Shown here: one piece after another, positions 1 through 7,599 of the stretch
Numbering within the stretch: position 1 is the first letter of the stretch
How the letters are laid out: the number at the start of each line of letters is the position of its first letter
Assembly (NCBI GenBank): GCA_028101095.1
Contig: JAOHKG010000005.1
Coordinates: 1-53,179 of the forward strand
Reading direction: 5' to 3'
Length of the DNA stretch: 53,179 nucleotides
DNA from: Fidelibacterota bacterium
Lineage (GTDB): Bacteria; Fidelibacterota; Marinisomatia; Marinisomatales; UBA1611
Notes under the pieces: generated by a model
What the model was told of the DNA's origin: nothing
What the model saw: only the letters and a program-made list of their open reading frames with translations
Databases searched by the model: none
Program-made: the position numbers and the translations under genes

Positions 1-1326
1 TAATCTAAATAGGTCTCTTTCATCTTTTCGATTAAACCATTCAACTAACACAAATAATAAAATAAAAATAACTCCACCACGATTTGTTGAAGGTATTCCA
101 ATTTCTAAAATCATTCTAAATAAATAATTAAACGCACTTTCTAGACTCTCACTTCTAAAAAACACCCAAGCTATCATTACTAAAAGAAATGTAACTCCCA
201 TTTGAAATAGTTCTTTCAAATTTGGTAACCATCTATCCTCTGCAACTGTAGATGTAGTGTATTTTCTATTTTTTTCTTGTAAAAATAATGGGATATAGAA
301 CACAGCATGTATCATGCCCCATGCAATGAAAGTCCAATTAGCACCATGCCAAAACCCACTTACAATAAATATTATAAATATATTTCTTATTGAAAACCAT
401 TTGCCTCTCTTTGAGCCGCCTAATGGAATGTAGAGATAATCTCTGAACCATGTAGATAACGAGATGTGCCATCTTCTCCAAAATTCTCCTATATCTCTTG
501 AAAAATATGGAAATTTAAAATTAGACATTAATTCAAATCCAAAAAGTTTGGATGTACCAATAGCAACATCAGAATACCCACTAAAATCACAATAGATTTG
601 AAATGAGAAATAAATGAGTCCTAATAAAAGAGTTCCACCATCTAAAGTCTGATAGTTATCAAAAACATAATCAACTCTCCAACCTAAAGAGTCAGCAATT
701 ACTACTTTTTTGAACATTCCCCAAAGAATAAGCCTTAGACCTTGGACTCCCTGTTCATATTTAAAGACTCTATTATTTAATATTTGAGGTAATAAGTTTG
801 AAGCTCTTTCAATTGGTCCTGCTACTAATTGAGGAAAGAAACTCACAAAAGAAGCGAATGAAATAAAATCTTTAGTAGGTTTTAGTTTTTTAAAATAAAT
901 ATCAAGAGAATAGGACATCGTTTGGAAAGTATAAAATGATATTCCAACAGGAAGGATAACTTTAAGCGTCCATGTGCTTTGATGTTGATATCCGAAAGCA
1001 CTAAGGAAATCAATCCACGAATCAATAAAGAAATTGAAATACTTAAAAAACCCTAATAGTCCAAGATTGAATAAAATACTTATCCATAGATAAGACTTCT
1101 TTGTTTTTTTATTACTGCTATCATATATCTTTAGCCCTACAAAATAATCGACTATAGTAGACAGAAAAATGAGAGATAAGAACCGCCAATCCCACCAACC
1201 ATAAAATACATAACTACTTATGAGTAATAATAAATTTTGGGCTCTAAGGTTTTTCTGAAATACAAACCAATAGAAACAAAATACGGTTGGGAGAAAGAAT
1301 AAAAATTCGATTGAATTAAAAAGCAT
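1..1326 (-). CDS. MBOAT family O-acyltransferase (AlgI-like), C-terminus outside window
   Basis: The frame from the ATG at 1326 stays open to base 1, giving 442 codons without a stop, so the C-terminus lies beyond the window. The family consists of polytopic inner-membrane acyltransferases that move acyl groups, usually acetyl, onto exported polysaccharides (AlgI, PatA) or other secreted polymers. The sequence shows many hydrophobic helices, the family block EFWRRWHISLSTWFRDYLY near residue 285, and the SGFWHGANWTFIAWG block near residue 325 that carries the conserved catalytic His. Partner genes such as AlgJ/AlgX-like proteins would lie past base 1 and cannot be seen. The leader contains three 11-bp direct repeats. 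The Shine-Dalgarno match is weak. Family assignment is secure; the polymer substrate is unknown. Confidence 0.93.
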   Translation of the reverse strand, partial: MLFNSIEFLFFLPTVFCFYWFVFQKNLRAQNLLLLISSYVFYGWWDWRFLSLIFLSTIVDYFVGLKIYDSSNKKTKKSYLWISILFNLGLLGFFKYFNFFIDSWIDFLSAFGYQHQSTWTLKVILPVGISFYTFQTMSYSLDIYFKKLKPTKDFISFASFVSFFPQLVAGPIERASNLLPQILNNRVFKYEQGVQGLRLILWGMFKKVVIADSLGWRVDYVFDNYQTLDGGTLLLGLIYFSFQIYCDFSGYSDVAIGTSKLFGFELMSNFKFPYFSRDIGEFWRRWHISLSTWFRDYLYIPLGGSKRGKWFSIRNIFIIFIVSGFWHGANWTFIAWGMIHAVFYIPLFLQEKNRKYTTSTVAEDRWLPNLKELFQMGVTFLLVMIAWVFFRSESLESAFNYLFRMILEIGIPSTNRGGVIFILLFVLVEWFNRKDERDLFRL

Positions 1327-1408
1327 ACTAAACTTACTTCAGGTTTCACATTAAAATCATAAACACATTTCTGAAAATCATAATTTCAAGTAATTTCGTC
1401 GGGAGTCA

Positions 1409-1441
1409 GAGTACCCCCTGAGTACTCCCTGAGTACCCCCG
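1409..1441. repeat. Three tandem 11-bp direct repeats upstream of the MBOAT gene
   Basis: Three head-to-tail copies read GAGTACCCCCT, GAGTACTCCCT and GAGTACCCCCG. They lie 83-115 bases upstream of the MBOAT start, in an otherwise AT-rich gap, and are unusually GC-rich. The 11-bp period is about one helical turn, which would place copies on the same face of the DNA. They could be an operator for the MBOAT gene, but no function is shown by the sequence alone. Confidence 0.75.
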
Positions 1442-1505
1442 AATAATATAGATTCTCGTAGAATATGATAGAATGTAGAAATCCATACAAGGGTCTATAA
1501 AAGCA

Positions 1506-1531
1506 AAAACCTTCTCGTGAAAGAAGGTTTT
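1506..1531 (-). terminator. Intrinsic terminator after tRNA-Ser(UGA)
   Basis: A perfect 10-bp stem (AAAACCTTCT paired with AGAAGGTTTT) closes a 6-base loop. Read on the minus strand it is followed by a T-rich tail (TTGCTTTT). It sits 18 bases past the 3' end of the tRNA gene and would end that transcript before the MBOAT promoter region. Confidence 0.8.
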
Positions 1532-1549
1532 ATGAGGGTATAAGTTTTG

Positions 1550-1638
1550 CGGAGGGGGAGGGATTCGAACCCCCGAAGGGTATAAACCCTTGCTAGTTTT
1601 CAAGACTAGTGCAATCAGCCAGGCTCTGCCACCCCTCC
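1550..1638 (-). tRNA. tRNA-Ser(UGA)
   Basis: On the minus strand the acceptor stem GGAGGGG pairs with CCCCTCC. The anticodon loop CTTGAAA carries anticodon TGA on stem CTAGT/ACTAG. A long variable arm (AAGGG...CCCTT) marks a class II serine tRNA. The T arm is GGGGG-TTCGAAT-CCCTC. The discriminator base is G, as expected for Ser, and the CCA end is not encoded. It decodes UCN codons, mainly UCA. Confidence 0.96.
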
Positions 1639-1809
1639 TAAAATATTTTATTTAAATAATAAAGTAAGAATTTAAGATTTTAAAATTAGATAAAGTGTTT
1701 ACTTACTAAGATAAAATCTTGCGTTATTTGCATAATAAATTACACTCTTTGAATAAAAATTATTATAAAATATTAAAAAAACAAAAAAATAATTTGATTA
1801 TTTATAAAA

Positions 1810-1841
1810 AACAAAACCCCTGTTTAACCAGGGGCTTTGTT
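1810..1841 (-). terminator. Intrinsic terminator of the cold-shock/unknown gene pair
   Basis: A 13-bp stem with one G-U pair on the minus strand has arms AACAAAGCCCCTG and CAGGGGTTTTGTT around a 6-base loop, followed by TTTTTATAAA. It lies 31 bases after the stop codon of the 104-residue gene and is the only strong hairpin in this gap. The G-U pair forms only in the minus-strand transcript, which fixes the direction. Confidence 0.88.
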
Positions 1842-1871
1842 AAAGTATTTCGGTAGAACTTAAAATCTTAA

Positions 1872-2186
1872 TTATTGTTTAACTAGACCTCTATTTTCTA
1901 ACTCTTTTAGACATTCGTCAAATACTTTTTTGCTCTCAGTAGGGTCAATCCCATCCAATGCATCATCAATTCTTTTTGAGCATCGAATTTTAACATCAAG
2001 CATTTCACCAGTTTCATCGTCAAGCATTTTATAATTTTTGAATCTACTTATTGTTGTATCTCCCTTTCCAAATTTTCCTTTGGAAACTTTTTTTTCAAGG
2101 GATAACATATCATAAATAAAAAAATCGTACTTGGCTCCGTTAGTGATGGTCTTTCTTTTTGTAATATTAATATCTTCGTAAAACAT
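1872..2186 (-). CDS. Conserved-looking hypothetical protein, 104 aa
   Basis: I do not recognise a family. The product is a soluble, mixed-charge protein with no signal peptide or membrane segment. It has a Lys-rich middle (KKVSKGKFGKGDTTISRFK) and an acidic, probably helical C-terminus. It lies 54 bases downstream of the cold-shock gene on the same strand and is followed by a good terminator, so it is probably the second gene of a two-gene transcript. The ATG at 2186 is the first in frame. The defined terminator and sensible residue composition support a real gene, but no role can be given. Confidence 0.7.
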   Translation of the reverse strand: MFYEDINITKRKTITNGAKYDFFIYDMLSLEKKVSKGKFGKGDTTISRFKNYKMLDDETGEMLDVKIRCSKRIDDALDGIDPTESKKVFDECLKELENRGLVKQ

Positions 2187-2240
2187 GTATTATATCCTTA
2201 AAACTCTTGAATAAAATATTTCTTACTTTTGATTAATATT

Positions 2241-2453
2241 CTACTGTGGGTTAACGTTGGTTGCACAAGGGCCTTTATCACTTTCACCCTCTTCATATTC
2301 AACTTCTTGTCCTTCCTTTAACGTCTTAAAACCTTCCATTTTTATTTCACTCATGTGAACAAAAAGGTCTTTACCACCTTCAGACGGCGTAAGAAATCCA
2401 TATCCTTTTGAATCATTGAACCACTTAACCGTTCCTTTTCTAGTATCACTCAT
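2241..2453 (-). CDS. Cold-shock protein (CspA family)
   Basis: This 70-residue single cold-shock domain binds single-stranded RNA or DNA and acts as an RNA chaperone or transcription antiterminator in the cytoplasm. The RNP1 region KGYGFL (residues 16-21) and RNP2 region LFVHM (30-34) are intact, as are W11 and F12 of the surface aromatic patch. Length is typical for the family. An AGGA element precedes the ATG at 2453. The long untranslated leader holds a stem-loop near a possible promoter, a layout common for csp genes. The downstream 104-residue gene probably shares the transcript. Confidence 0.96.
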   Translation of the reverse strand: MSDTRKGTVKWFNDSKGYGFLTPSEGGKDLFVHMSEIKMEGFKTLKEGQEVEYEEGESDKGPCATNVNPQ

Positions 2454-2496
2454 TGAACTATATTCCTATTGTTGTTATTATTTGTTAATTCCATTA

Positions 2497-2524
2497 ATTA
2501 TAGATAAAAAATACTATCTACAAT
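2497..2524 (-). promoter_or_regulatory. Stem-loop in the cold-shock gene leader
   Basis: On the minus strand ATTGTAGATA can pair with TATCTATAAT, a 10-bp stem with one G-U pair and an 8-base loop. It lies 44-71 bases upstream of the csp start and would be at or near the 5' end of the transcript if the promoter at 2539-2566 is right. It may affect mRNA stability or cold response, which is inference. Confidence 0.4.
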
Positions 2525-2538
2525 CTTAAATGGGTCTG

Positions 2539-2566
2539 AATGTACAAAAACTATACCTTTTTGCAA
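2539..2566 (-). promoter_or_regulatory. Possible sigma70-type promoter of the cold-shock gene
   Basis: On the minus strand TTGCAA (-35) is followed after 16 bases by TACATT (-10). This would give a leader of about 80 bases before the csp ATG. The match is moderate, and AT-rich sequence gives many chance matches. Confidence 0.35.
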
Positions 2567-2593
2567 GAATTATATTTCAGCTTAATAAAACCT

Positions 2594-2613
2594 GAATAAT
2601 TAATTAATTATTC
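2594..2613 (-). terminator. Perfect AT palindrome after the lipoprotein genes
   Basis: The 20-base sequence GAATAATTAATTAATTATTC equals its own reverse complement. It lies 20 bases downstream of the last lipoprotein stop codon and upstream of the csp promoter. It may fold as a weak transcript end, or be a symmetric protein-binding site. There is no GC-rich stem, so terminator function is uncertain. Confidence 0.35.
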
Positions 2614-2633
2614 ATTAAAAATCAAAGAGGTAT

Positions 2634-3653
2634 TTATTCAGGTTCCATTGCTTGAATTATATTTTTAACAATAATCGCACCATCAAGTCCATTGATATCA
2701 CAAACGTACCAATACCTACCATCTCCAGTATCTGGTACAATTATTGTCTCGCCTTCACATTCAGGCGAATTATAAATATTTACGGTTGCATTAGAATTTG
2801 ATAATGTTTCATCTGAAGAATATTGGTAAATATAATAAGAATATATCCCTTCAAATGTCTGTGAGATAGTAAATGTCTCAGGACCAAAACCCGATGTATC
2901 ATCTATGTCTAACTTTACAAATGGAATCTGGTCAGAGCTACCTTTATTACTGTACAATATATGGTAAGATTGCCCTTCTATTTCTGGAGTTTTTATATGA
3001 GAATCAAGGTCACTTGGTTTCTCTCCCCAATTCAATACTAATCTAATTTCACCGTCTTGAGGGACAGGGCTAATTGAAAGGTTGTAAGTATATCTGTTTG
3101 AACTATAATTATCTGGAATTTTAAATGATCCCTCAAATGGGCAGAAAAGATCTTTTGAAGCAAATGAGCTGAATTGTTCTCCAGCTTCATATATCAAATA
3201 AACAGTATAGTTTCCTTCTGAATCTGTAATTGCATAACTATCACCAATATTTACATCAGCATTCGCAAGAGTTGTTCCATCAAGAGCATTCAAAACCTGT
3301 CCTTTTATAACTTTTCCTGCAATTCTTACAGTTACTGATTTAGCATCAGAAGATCCAACACCATCAGAAACTTTGCAGGTTATATTATAAAAACCACTTC
3401 GGTTAGGAGCTATCCATAAAGCAGTATCTTTATTAACCATAAAAGTTCCGCCAGAAGAAGCCCAACTATAAGAGATATCATCATCATCACCATCTTTTGC
3501 TTGACAATATAGTTTCAAGGTGTCACCTGATATTGCGACAGAGTCACTTATTCCCATAGATAAAATCTCTATAGGATTGTTTTTAATTTCACAAGACGTG
3601 AATATAAAAAATCCAAATATAAACACAAAAAAACATAAATTTAATTTCATCAT
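2634..3653 (-). CDS. Lipoprotein with Ig-like, carboxypeptidase-regulatory-like and YfaP-like domains
   Basis: This 339-residue predicted lipoprotein has a hydrophobic signal and lipobox FTSC (Cys near residue 21). Residues about 25-110 form a PKD/Ig-like beta domain (ISYSW...APN...YNITCKVSDG). Residues about 115-155 resemble a carboxypeptidase regulatory-like domain (IKGQVLNALDGTTL, then TDSEGNYTVYL). Residues about 200-290 contain LRLVLNWGEKPSDLDSH-type sequence (here IRLVLNWGEKPSDLDSHIK), as in YfaP/DUF2135-type secreted proteins. It probably sits on the outer membrane or cell surface. The Ig domain is 68% identical over 91 residues to that of the gene upstream, so the two are tandem duplicates. 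No enzymatic residues are recognised. Confidence 0.85.
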   Translation of the reverse strand: MMKLNLCFFVFIFGFFIFTSCEIKNNPIEILSMGISDSVAISGDTLKLYCQAKDGDDDDISYSWASSGGTFMVNKDTALWIAPNRSGFYNITCKVSDGVGSSDAKSVTVRIAGKVIKGQVLNALDGTTLANADVNIGDSYAITDSEGNYTVYLIYEAGEQFSSFASKDLFCPFEGSFKIPDNYSSNRYTYNLSISPVPQDGEIRLVLNWGEKPSDLDSHIKTPEIEGQSYHILYSNKGSSDQIPFVKLDIDDTSGFGPETFTISQTFEGIYSYYIYQYSSDETLSNSNATVNIYNSPECEGETIIVPDTGDGRYWYVCDINGLDGAIIVKNIIQAMEPE

Positions 3654-3732
3654 AATTTCTCTTTTTTCATCAGCAATTTAGACCTTGAATAAATCTATTT
3701 AAAAAGGTAGTATTACTGATATCTTTAATTTG

Positions 3733-4623
3733 TCAAGGTACTATAAGTTTTAAGTTAACTTCATAAAAAGCATCAAGATGATACAAACCATCATTCGTTG
3801 TAAAATCAATCACGAGGCTATGTGCGCCTGGGTTTAAAATCTGCGGTTCAGCTGGATTAACTGTCACAGAGTCTGAAGTACAGCCTAAGCCTCCACCTGG
3901 AGCTTCCCCACTTCCAATAATTACACCGTTCAAACTAAATTCAATCAAGTCGTATCCTGCCGATTGAGCTTCCCCAATCCCAGAGAACTGAATATCTAGC
4001 GTAATGGGTGTATCTCCATTTATTTGGATATTTGCAGTAGCTTTCCCCTTCTGTTCATTTGGATTGTTTCCTCCACAATTTGCACTATCTTCAACTTTAA
4101 AAAGTAAAGATTGTGAAACTTCTCCATTAGACTGATCTGGTAAAGAAATATTCCAACCAAAATCCGAGTTTTCAGTGAGTCCATCCCAGTAATCTGTTGT
4201 TCCATTTTTACTTTCATTTGATGAATTTGGACCACTCATAAGACCAGTATCATTTAAATTCCAATCTAAACCATTGACTGGCACCGGGGTAAGTGGGTGA
4301 ACTCTAATTGTTGTGTGCATTGCATCTGAGGAACCAACACCATCAGAAACTTTACATGAGATATTGTAGTAACCGCTTTGATTTGGTGCAGTCCAAAATG
4401 CAGTATCTTTTTTTACGGTAAAATCACCGCCTGAGGATCCCCAGCTATAAGAAATTTTATCACCATCTCCATCTTCTACATCCACGTATAGTTTTATAAT
4501 TTCATTAGAAAAGGCTACTGAATCACTTGAATCAATGGATAATATTTCGATGGGACTATTTTTAATTTCACAACCACAAATGAAAAGAAAAGTTAAAAAA
4601 ACTAATAAAATTGATTTTATCAC
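3733..4623 (-). CDS. Lipoprotein with Ig-like domain and unique beta-rich C-terminus
   Basis: This 296-residue predicted lipoprotein starts with GTG at 4623, which overlaps the TGA of the upstream gene (GTGA). The lipobox is FICGC. The first 90 residues after the Cys repeat the Ig-like domain of the next gene downstream at 68% identity. The remainder (about residues 120-296) is unlike it: Gly/Asn/Ser-rich and beta-predicted, with two Cys (NCGGNN and LGCTSD) and a closing segment that looks like a carbohydrate-binding or jelly-roll fold. That last point is an impression only. Surface location is inferred and the ligand is unknown. Confidence 0.82.
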   Translation of the reverse strand: MIKSILLVFLTFLFICGCEIKNSPIEILSIDSSDSVAFSNEIIKLYVDVEDGDGDKISYSWGSSGGDFTVKKDTAFWTAPNQSGYYNISCKVSDGVGSSDAMHTTIRVHPLTPVPVNGLDWNLNDTGLMSGPNSSNESKNGTTDYWDGLTENSDFGWNISLPDQSNGEVSQSLLFKVEDSANCGGNNPNEQKGKATANIQINGDTPITLDIQFSGIGEAQSAGYDLIEFSLNGVIIGSGEAPGGGLGCTSDSVTVNPAEPQILNPGAHSLVIDFTTNDGLYHLDAFYEVNLKLIVP

Positions 4624-4967
4624 TGAACTGTTACACTAATTGTTTCTATATCAGTTCCATTGTACTGATCTGTAACTTTACATGTTATAGAATAATAACC
4701 GGCTTCAGATGGTGCTGTCCAGATTGCTAATTCAGGGCTCTCTCCGTATTGAATTTCACCTATTGAAGCGAACCATTCATAAGAGATTTCTTCATCTTTC
4801 ATCGAGCTTGATGTGTCATCATCTTTTGCATTACATGTTAAATTGACAGTACCATTTAAATCAACAGGATTTGGATCAGCCTTGATAGAACTTATAACAG
4901 GTTCGTAATTGTGCGTGCATCCGATTAAAAAAAACAATAAATATATCACAATAAAATTAAGTTTCAT
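4620..4967 (-). CDS. Small lipoprotein with a single Ig-like domain
   Basis: This 115-residue product has a short hydrophobic signal and lipobox LIGC (Cys near residue 17), followed by one PKD/Ig-like domain that fills the protein (ISYEW, WTAPSEAGYYSITCKVTD). It is a diverged third member of the tandem set. It is first in the operon, and its TGA overlaps the GTG start of the next lipoprotein by four bases, indicating coupled translation. No other domain is attached, unlike its two neighbours. Confidence 0.8.
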   Translation of the reverse strand: MKLNFIVIYLLFFLIGCTHNYEPVISSIKADPNPVDLNGTVNLTCNAKDDDTSSSMKDEEISYEWFASIGEIQYGESPELAIWTAPSEAGYYSITCKVTDQYNGTDIETISVTVQ

Positions 4968-5062
4968 TTTTTTACCAACATGATTATTTAAAAAACAACT
5001 TACTAAATTAGTAATAAAGTAATAAAGAAGTCACATCAAGATGCGTGAATCTTAAATTCTTT

Positions 5063-5918
5063 TTATGATTTTTTAATCACAAAAAGAATAGCTATAAAAA
5101 TTAAAAGGGATCCGAGTATAAAATTAAATGAAATATTCTCATGAAAAATAAAAAGCCCACCCAGAGCTGCTAATGGAACTTGAATGTAGCTCATAGTTGC
5201 AGCCTTACCAGCTGGAAGAACCCTATATCCAAATGTTAAAAAAGTCTGTCCTAATTGGGTAAAAAGACCTATCATAAATAAATATATCCAATTAGTAAAT
5301 GTAGGTGTGGACCAACTTAAAAGTGTAAATGGAAGACTTAAAGGGACTGTAAATAAAGGAAAATAAATCATTATAACATATGGTGATTCTTTTAACTTTA
5401 AACAGAGGCGAACAAGGACATAGGCTAAAGCTGTAAAAAATAGCTCCCAATAAAGCAAAAAGAACATCTAAATATTGCAATGATTCATCATAAGACATAA
5501 ATGGATAGTTCAAAACAGAATATACACCCAAAAAACCAAAAGCAACTGCAATATAACTTTTAAATGAGGATCTTTCATTTAAGAAAATTGAAGCAAATAT
5601 TACAGTGAAAATAGGATATAGATATTGAATAACCGTAGCTTCTGACAATGAAAATCTTTGAATCGATTCATACACAAATAATAGTGCGAGAGTACCTACA
5701 ACACCTCTTAAAATCAGTACTTTTTTATTATAACCCCATAAATATTTTTTTTTCTTTTTAATAATTAAAAAGGTGATTAGAAGCGTAAAAAGACCTCTGA
5801 AGAAAATAATTTGGAAGGTTCCAATATTTTGGCCTGAAAGCTTAACAAATATTGTCATTAAACAGAATAAAACCGCACTTAACGATATATATAAATAACC
5901 TAAGATGCTAAAATCCAA
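5063..5918 (-). pseudogene. EamA/DMT family transporter, frameshifted
   Basis: Two frames together encode one drug/metabolite-superfamily permease. The first part starts with TTG at 5918 (FSILGYLYISLSAVLFCLM) and carries about five helices up to LLGAIF. The second part continues with TALAYVLVRLCLKLKESPY to the stop at 5063. They join at a T6 run (A6 at 5435-5440 on the plus strand). Removing one T gives 284 residues, the normal size for a 10-helix EamA protein. Both EamA repeats are otherwise well kept, with no stops inside. The break is therefore very recent or a sequence error. The transported metabolite cannot be told. Confidence 0.85.
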
Positions 5919-5999
5919 ATTAAAAACATATTCATATGGGATGCTGTTAGATAGGCTTAACGAACGGTCAAAAAGTGCATTTTAAAAAAGAAAATTCTG

Positions 6000-6087
6000 C
6001 GGAGAGAGTGGGATTCGAACCCACGTTACGCTACAAACGTAAACACGCTTTCCAAGCGTGCGCCTTCAGCCACTCGGCCACCTCTCC
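6000..6087 (-). tRNA. tRNA-Ser(GGA)
   Basis: On the minus strand the acceptor GGAGAGG pairs with TCTCTCC (one G-T). The anticodon loop TTGGAAA shows anticodon GGA on stem CACGC/GCGTG. A long variable arm (TTTACG...CGTAA) marks a serine tRNA. The T arm is GTGGG-TTCGAAT-CCCAC and the discriminator is G. CCA is not encoded. It reads UCC and UCU. The acceptor end differs little from the tRNA-Ser(UGA) at 1550. Confidence 0.96.
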
Positions 6088-6101
6088 AAAAGTAAATTTA
6101 G

Positions 6102-6437
6102 CTACTGGCTAGTTTTTTCTTCTTCTGTAGATTTTTCTTCTGATGCAGGTTTTTCTTCTGAAATGGATTTTTCTTCTGATACAGATTTTTCTTCTTTCGG
6201 AGCTTCAGAGCTTTCTGTGAACTGACTTAAGTCTATATCAACTAAATTGGCAACCTCATCCATTCTCTTTAAAGCCGTATCTAGCTGCTCACCTTTAGCA
6301 GTGCGAACTATTTGTTCATTAAATCTCCACTGACCACTTTTATCAGATTTCACACTCTTAACATACTTAACATATACTGCATCAGCATTTTTATTTCCAG
6401 AGGCTTTATCTGCAAAACTTTTTTGTTTTTTTGCCAT
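6102..6437 (-). CDS. DUF4295-like small basic protein with acidic Glu-Lys repeat tail
   Basis: This 111-residue product begins MAKKQKSFADKAS. Residues about 20-45 (YVKYVKSVKSDKSGQWRFNE) resemble the short DUF4295 proteins of Bacteroidetes, which are usually near 50 residues and encoded by ribosomal protein genes. Here a middle segment and a low-complexity tail of about five degenerate units of the form SEEKxx (residues about 80-111) are added. The protein may be ribosome-associated; that is inference from the family. It lies 14 bases from tRNA-Ser(GGA) and about 90 bases downstream of the CorC-like gene. Confidence 0.7.
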   Translation of the reverse strand: MAKKQKSFADKASGNKNADAVYVKYVKSVKSDKSGQWRFNEQIVRTAKGEQLDTALKRMDEVANLVDIDLSQFTESSEAPKEEKSVSEEKSISEEKPASEEKSTEEEKTSQ

Positions 6438-6524
6438 AATTTTTAATACTCCATAGGATTAGCCGGCAAATTTATTAATCAATTTCTGCAAACTCAATAC
6501 CTAAGAAAATAAAAGGTAAGGAAA

Positions 6525-7559
6525 TTATGCCTTATTTTTGAGTTTCATTTTTGCCTTAGCAAGTTTTCGCATATCTACAACATTATCATGTTCATCAACA
6601 ATTTCAACACCGAGCAAAGTTTCAATGGCATCTTCTAAGGTTATAAGACCTGTTGTTGTTCCAAACTCTTCTGTAACTATAAACATTTGCTGTCTTCTTT
6701 TCACAAAAAGGTCTAAAGCATCCGCAACAGAAGTTGTTTCATTAATAGAATGAATGGATTTCATCATTTGATTCATCTTAACATTAAAATCATCTTGTCC
6801 CTGTTTATCAACAAGTGTATATCTATTAACTATGCCAGTAATGTTATCTAAATCTTTATTAAAAACTGGAATACGAGAAAAAGCTATTGGTGAGTGTTCT
6901 TCGATAACACTTCCAACAGTCTCTTCTTCTTGAAGAGCAAACATAACGGATCTAGGTGTCATTATTTCCTCAACTTTCATATCATCCAGTTTCATCAAAT
7001 TTTCAATTATATCACCCTCTTGCTCATCAATAGAGCCTTCGACTTCACTTATTTCTGCCATTGCCAGTAATTCTTCGCGCGAAGCTTTCATGGTAGGGTT
7101 AGTTTTATCATTGTGAATATATTTTGAAATAGTTTCAGATATAATTACAAATGGCCAAGCAATAAACATTAAAACTTTAATTGAAACTGCAGCAAATGCA
7201 GCCAAAGACTTATTATAAACTGCACCAATTGTTTTTGGAATAATTTCAGAAAAAATAAGAATTGATAACGTTAATCCCCCAGAAGCTATTGCTACCCATT
7301 CATTTCCATAAATAAGTTGAGTTTTAGCTCCAACACCCACCGCTCCAATGGTATTTGCAATTGTATTAACTGTCAAAATCGCAGCTAAAGGTCTATTTAT
7401 ATTCTGTTTTAATTCTGCCATTATTAAACCAGAGTTAAGACCTTCTTTTTCCATAACGGATACTTGAGCGATCGAAAGACTTAGTAGCACTGCTTCTAAT
7501 AATGAACATAAGAATGAAATTAAAAGAGCGGTCAAAAAATATATGATAAGTCCTGTCAT
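6525..7559 (-). CDS. CNNM/CorC family membrane protein (DUF21 plus CBS pair)
   Basis: This 344-residue protein carries an N-terminal DUF21 (CNNM) transmembrane domain of three to four helices (residues 1-155) with FSEIIPKTIGAVY typical of the family. A Bateman module of two CBS domains follows (about 190-315; EIMTPRSVMFALQ and GTTTGLITLEDAIETLLG). Relatives are linked to Mg2+ or Co2+ homeostasis in the inner membrane. It ends in a short basic tail (KLAKAKMKLKNKA) and lacks the CorC_HlyC transporter-associated domain found at the C-terminus of longer members. Its ATG is at 7559; the gene before it is 40 bases away and may be cotranscribed. Confidence 0.92.
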   Translation of the reverse strand: MTGLIIYFLTALLISFLCSLLEAVLLSLSIAQVSVMEKEGLNSGLIMAELKQNINRPLAAILTVNTIANTIGAVGVGAKTQLIYGNEWVAIASGGLTLSILIFSEIIPKTIGAVYNKSLAAFAAVSIKVLMFIAWPFVIISETISKYIHNDKTNPTMKASREELLAMAEISEVEGSIDEQEGDIIENLMKLDDMKVEEIMTPRSVMFALQEEETVGSVIEEHSPIAFSRIPVFNKDLDNITGIVNRYTLVDKQGQDDFNVKMNQMMKSIHSINETTSVADALDLFVKRRQQMFIVTEEFGTTTGLITLEDAIETLLGVEIVDEHDNVVDMRKLAKAKMKLKNKA

Positions 7560-7599
7560 TTTTTATTTATTTTACAGAAAAAAATATTATTGCAAAATA

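Noticed and set aside
1406-1603. 65-residue minus-strand ORF across the terminator and tRNA-Ser(UGA)
   Set aside because: It overlaps the tRNA, terminator and repeat, and its sequence has no coding character; it is a chance frame.
1550-1638. Genomic island inserted at tRNA-Ser(UGA)
   Set aside because: No integrase, no repeat of the tRNA 3' end and no composition shift is visible nearby.
5435-5440. Programmed -1 ribosomal frameshift at the homopolymer runs
   Set aside because: All four sites need removal of one base, a +1 change, so a slippery -1 site would give the wrong frame.
6110-6200. Short tandem repeat region in the DUF4295-like gene as a CRISPR or regulatory repeat
   Set aside because: The repeats are in frame, encode a degenerate SEEKxx tail and lack spacer-like segments.
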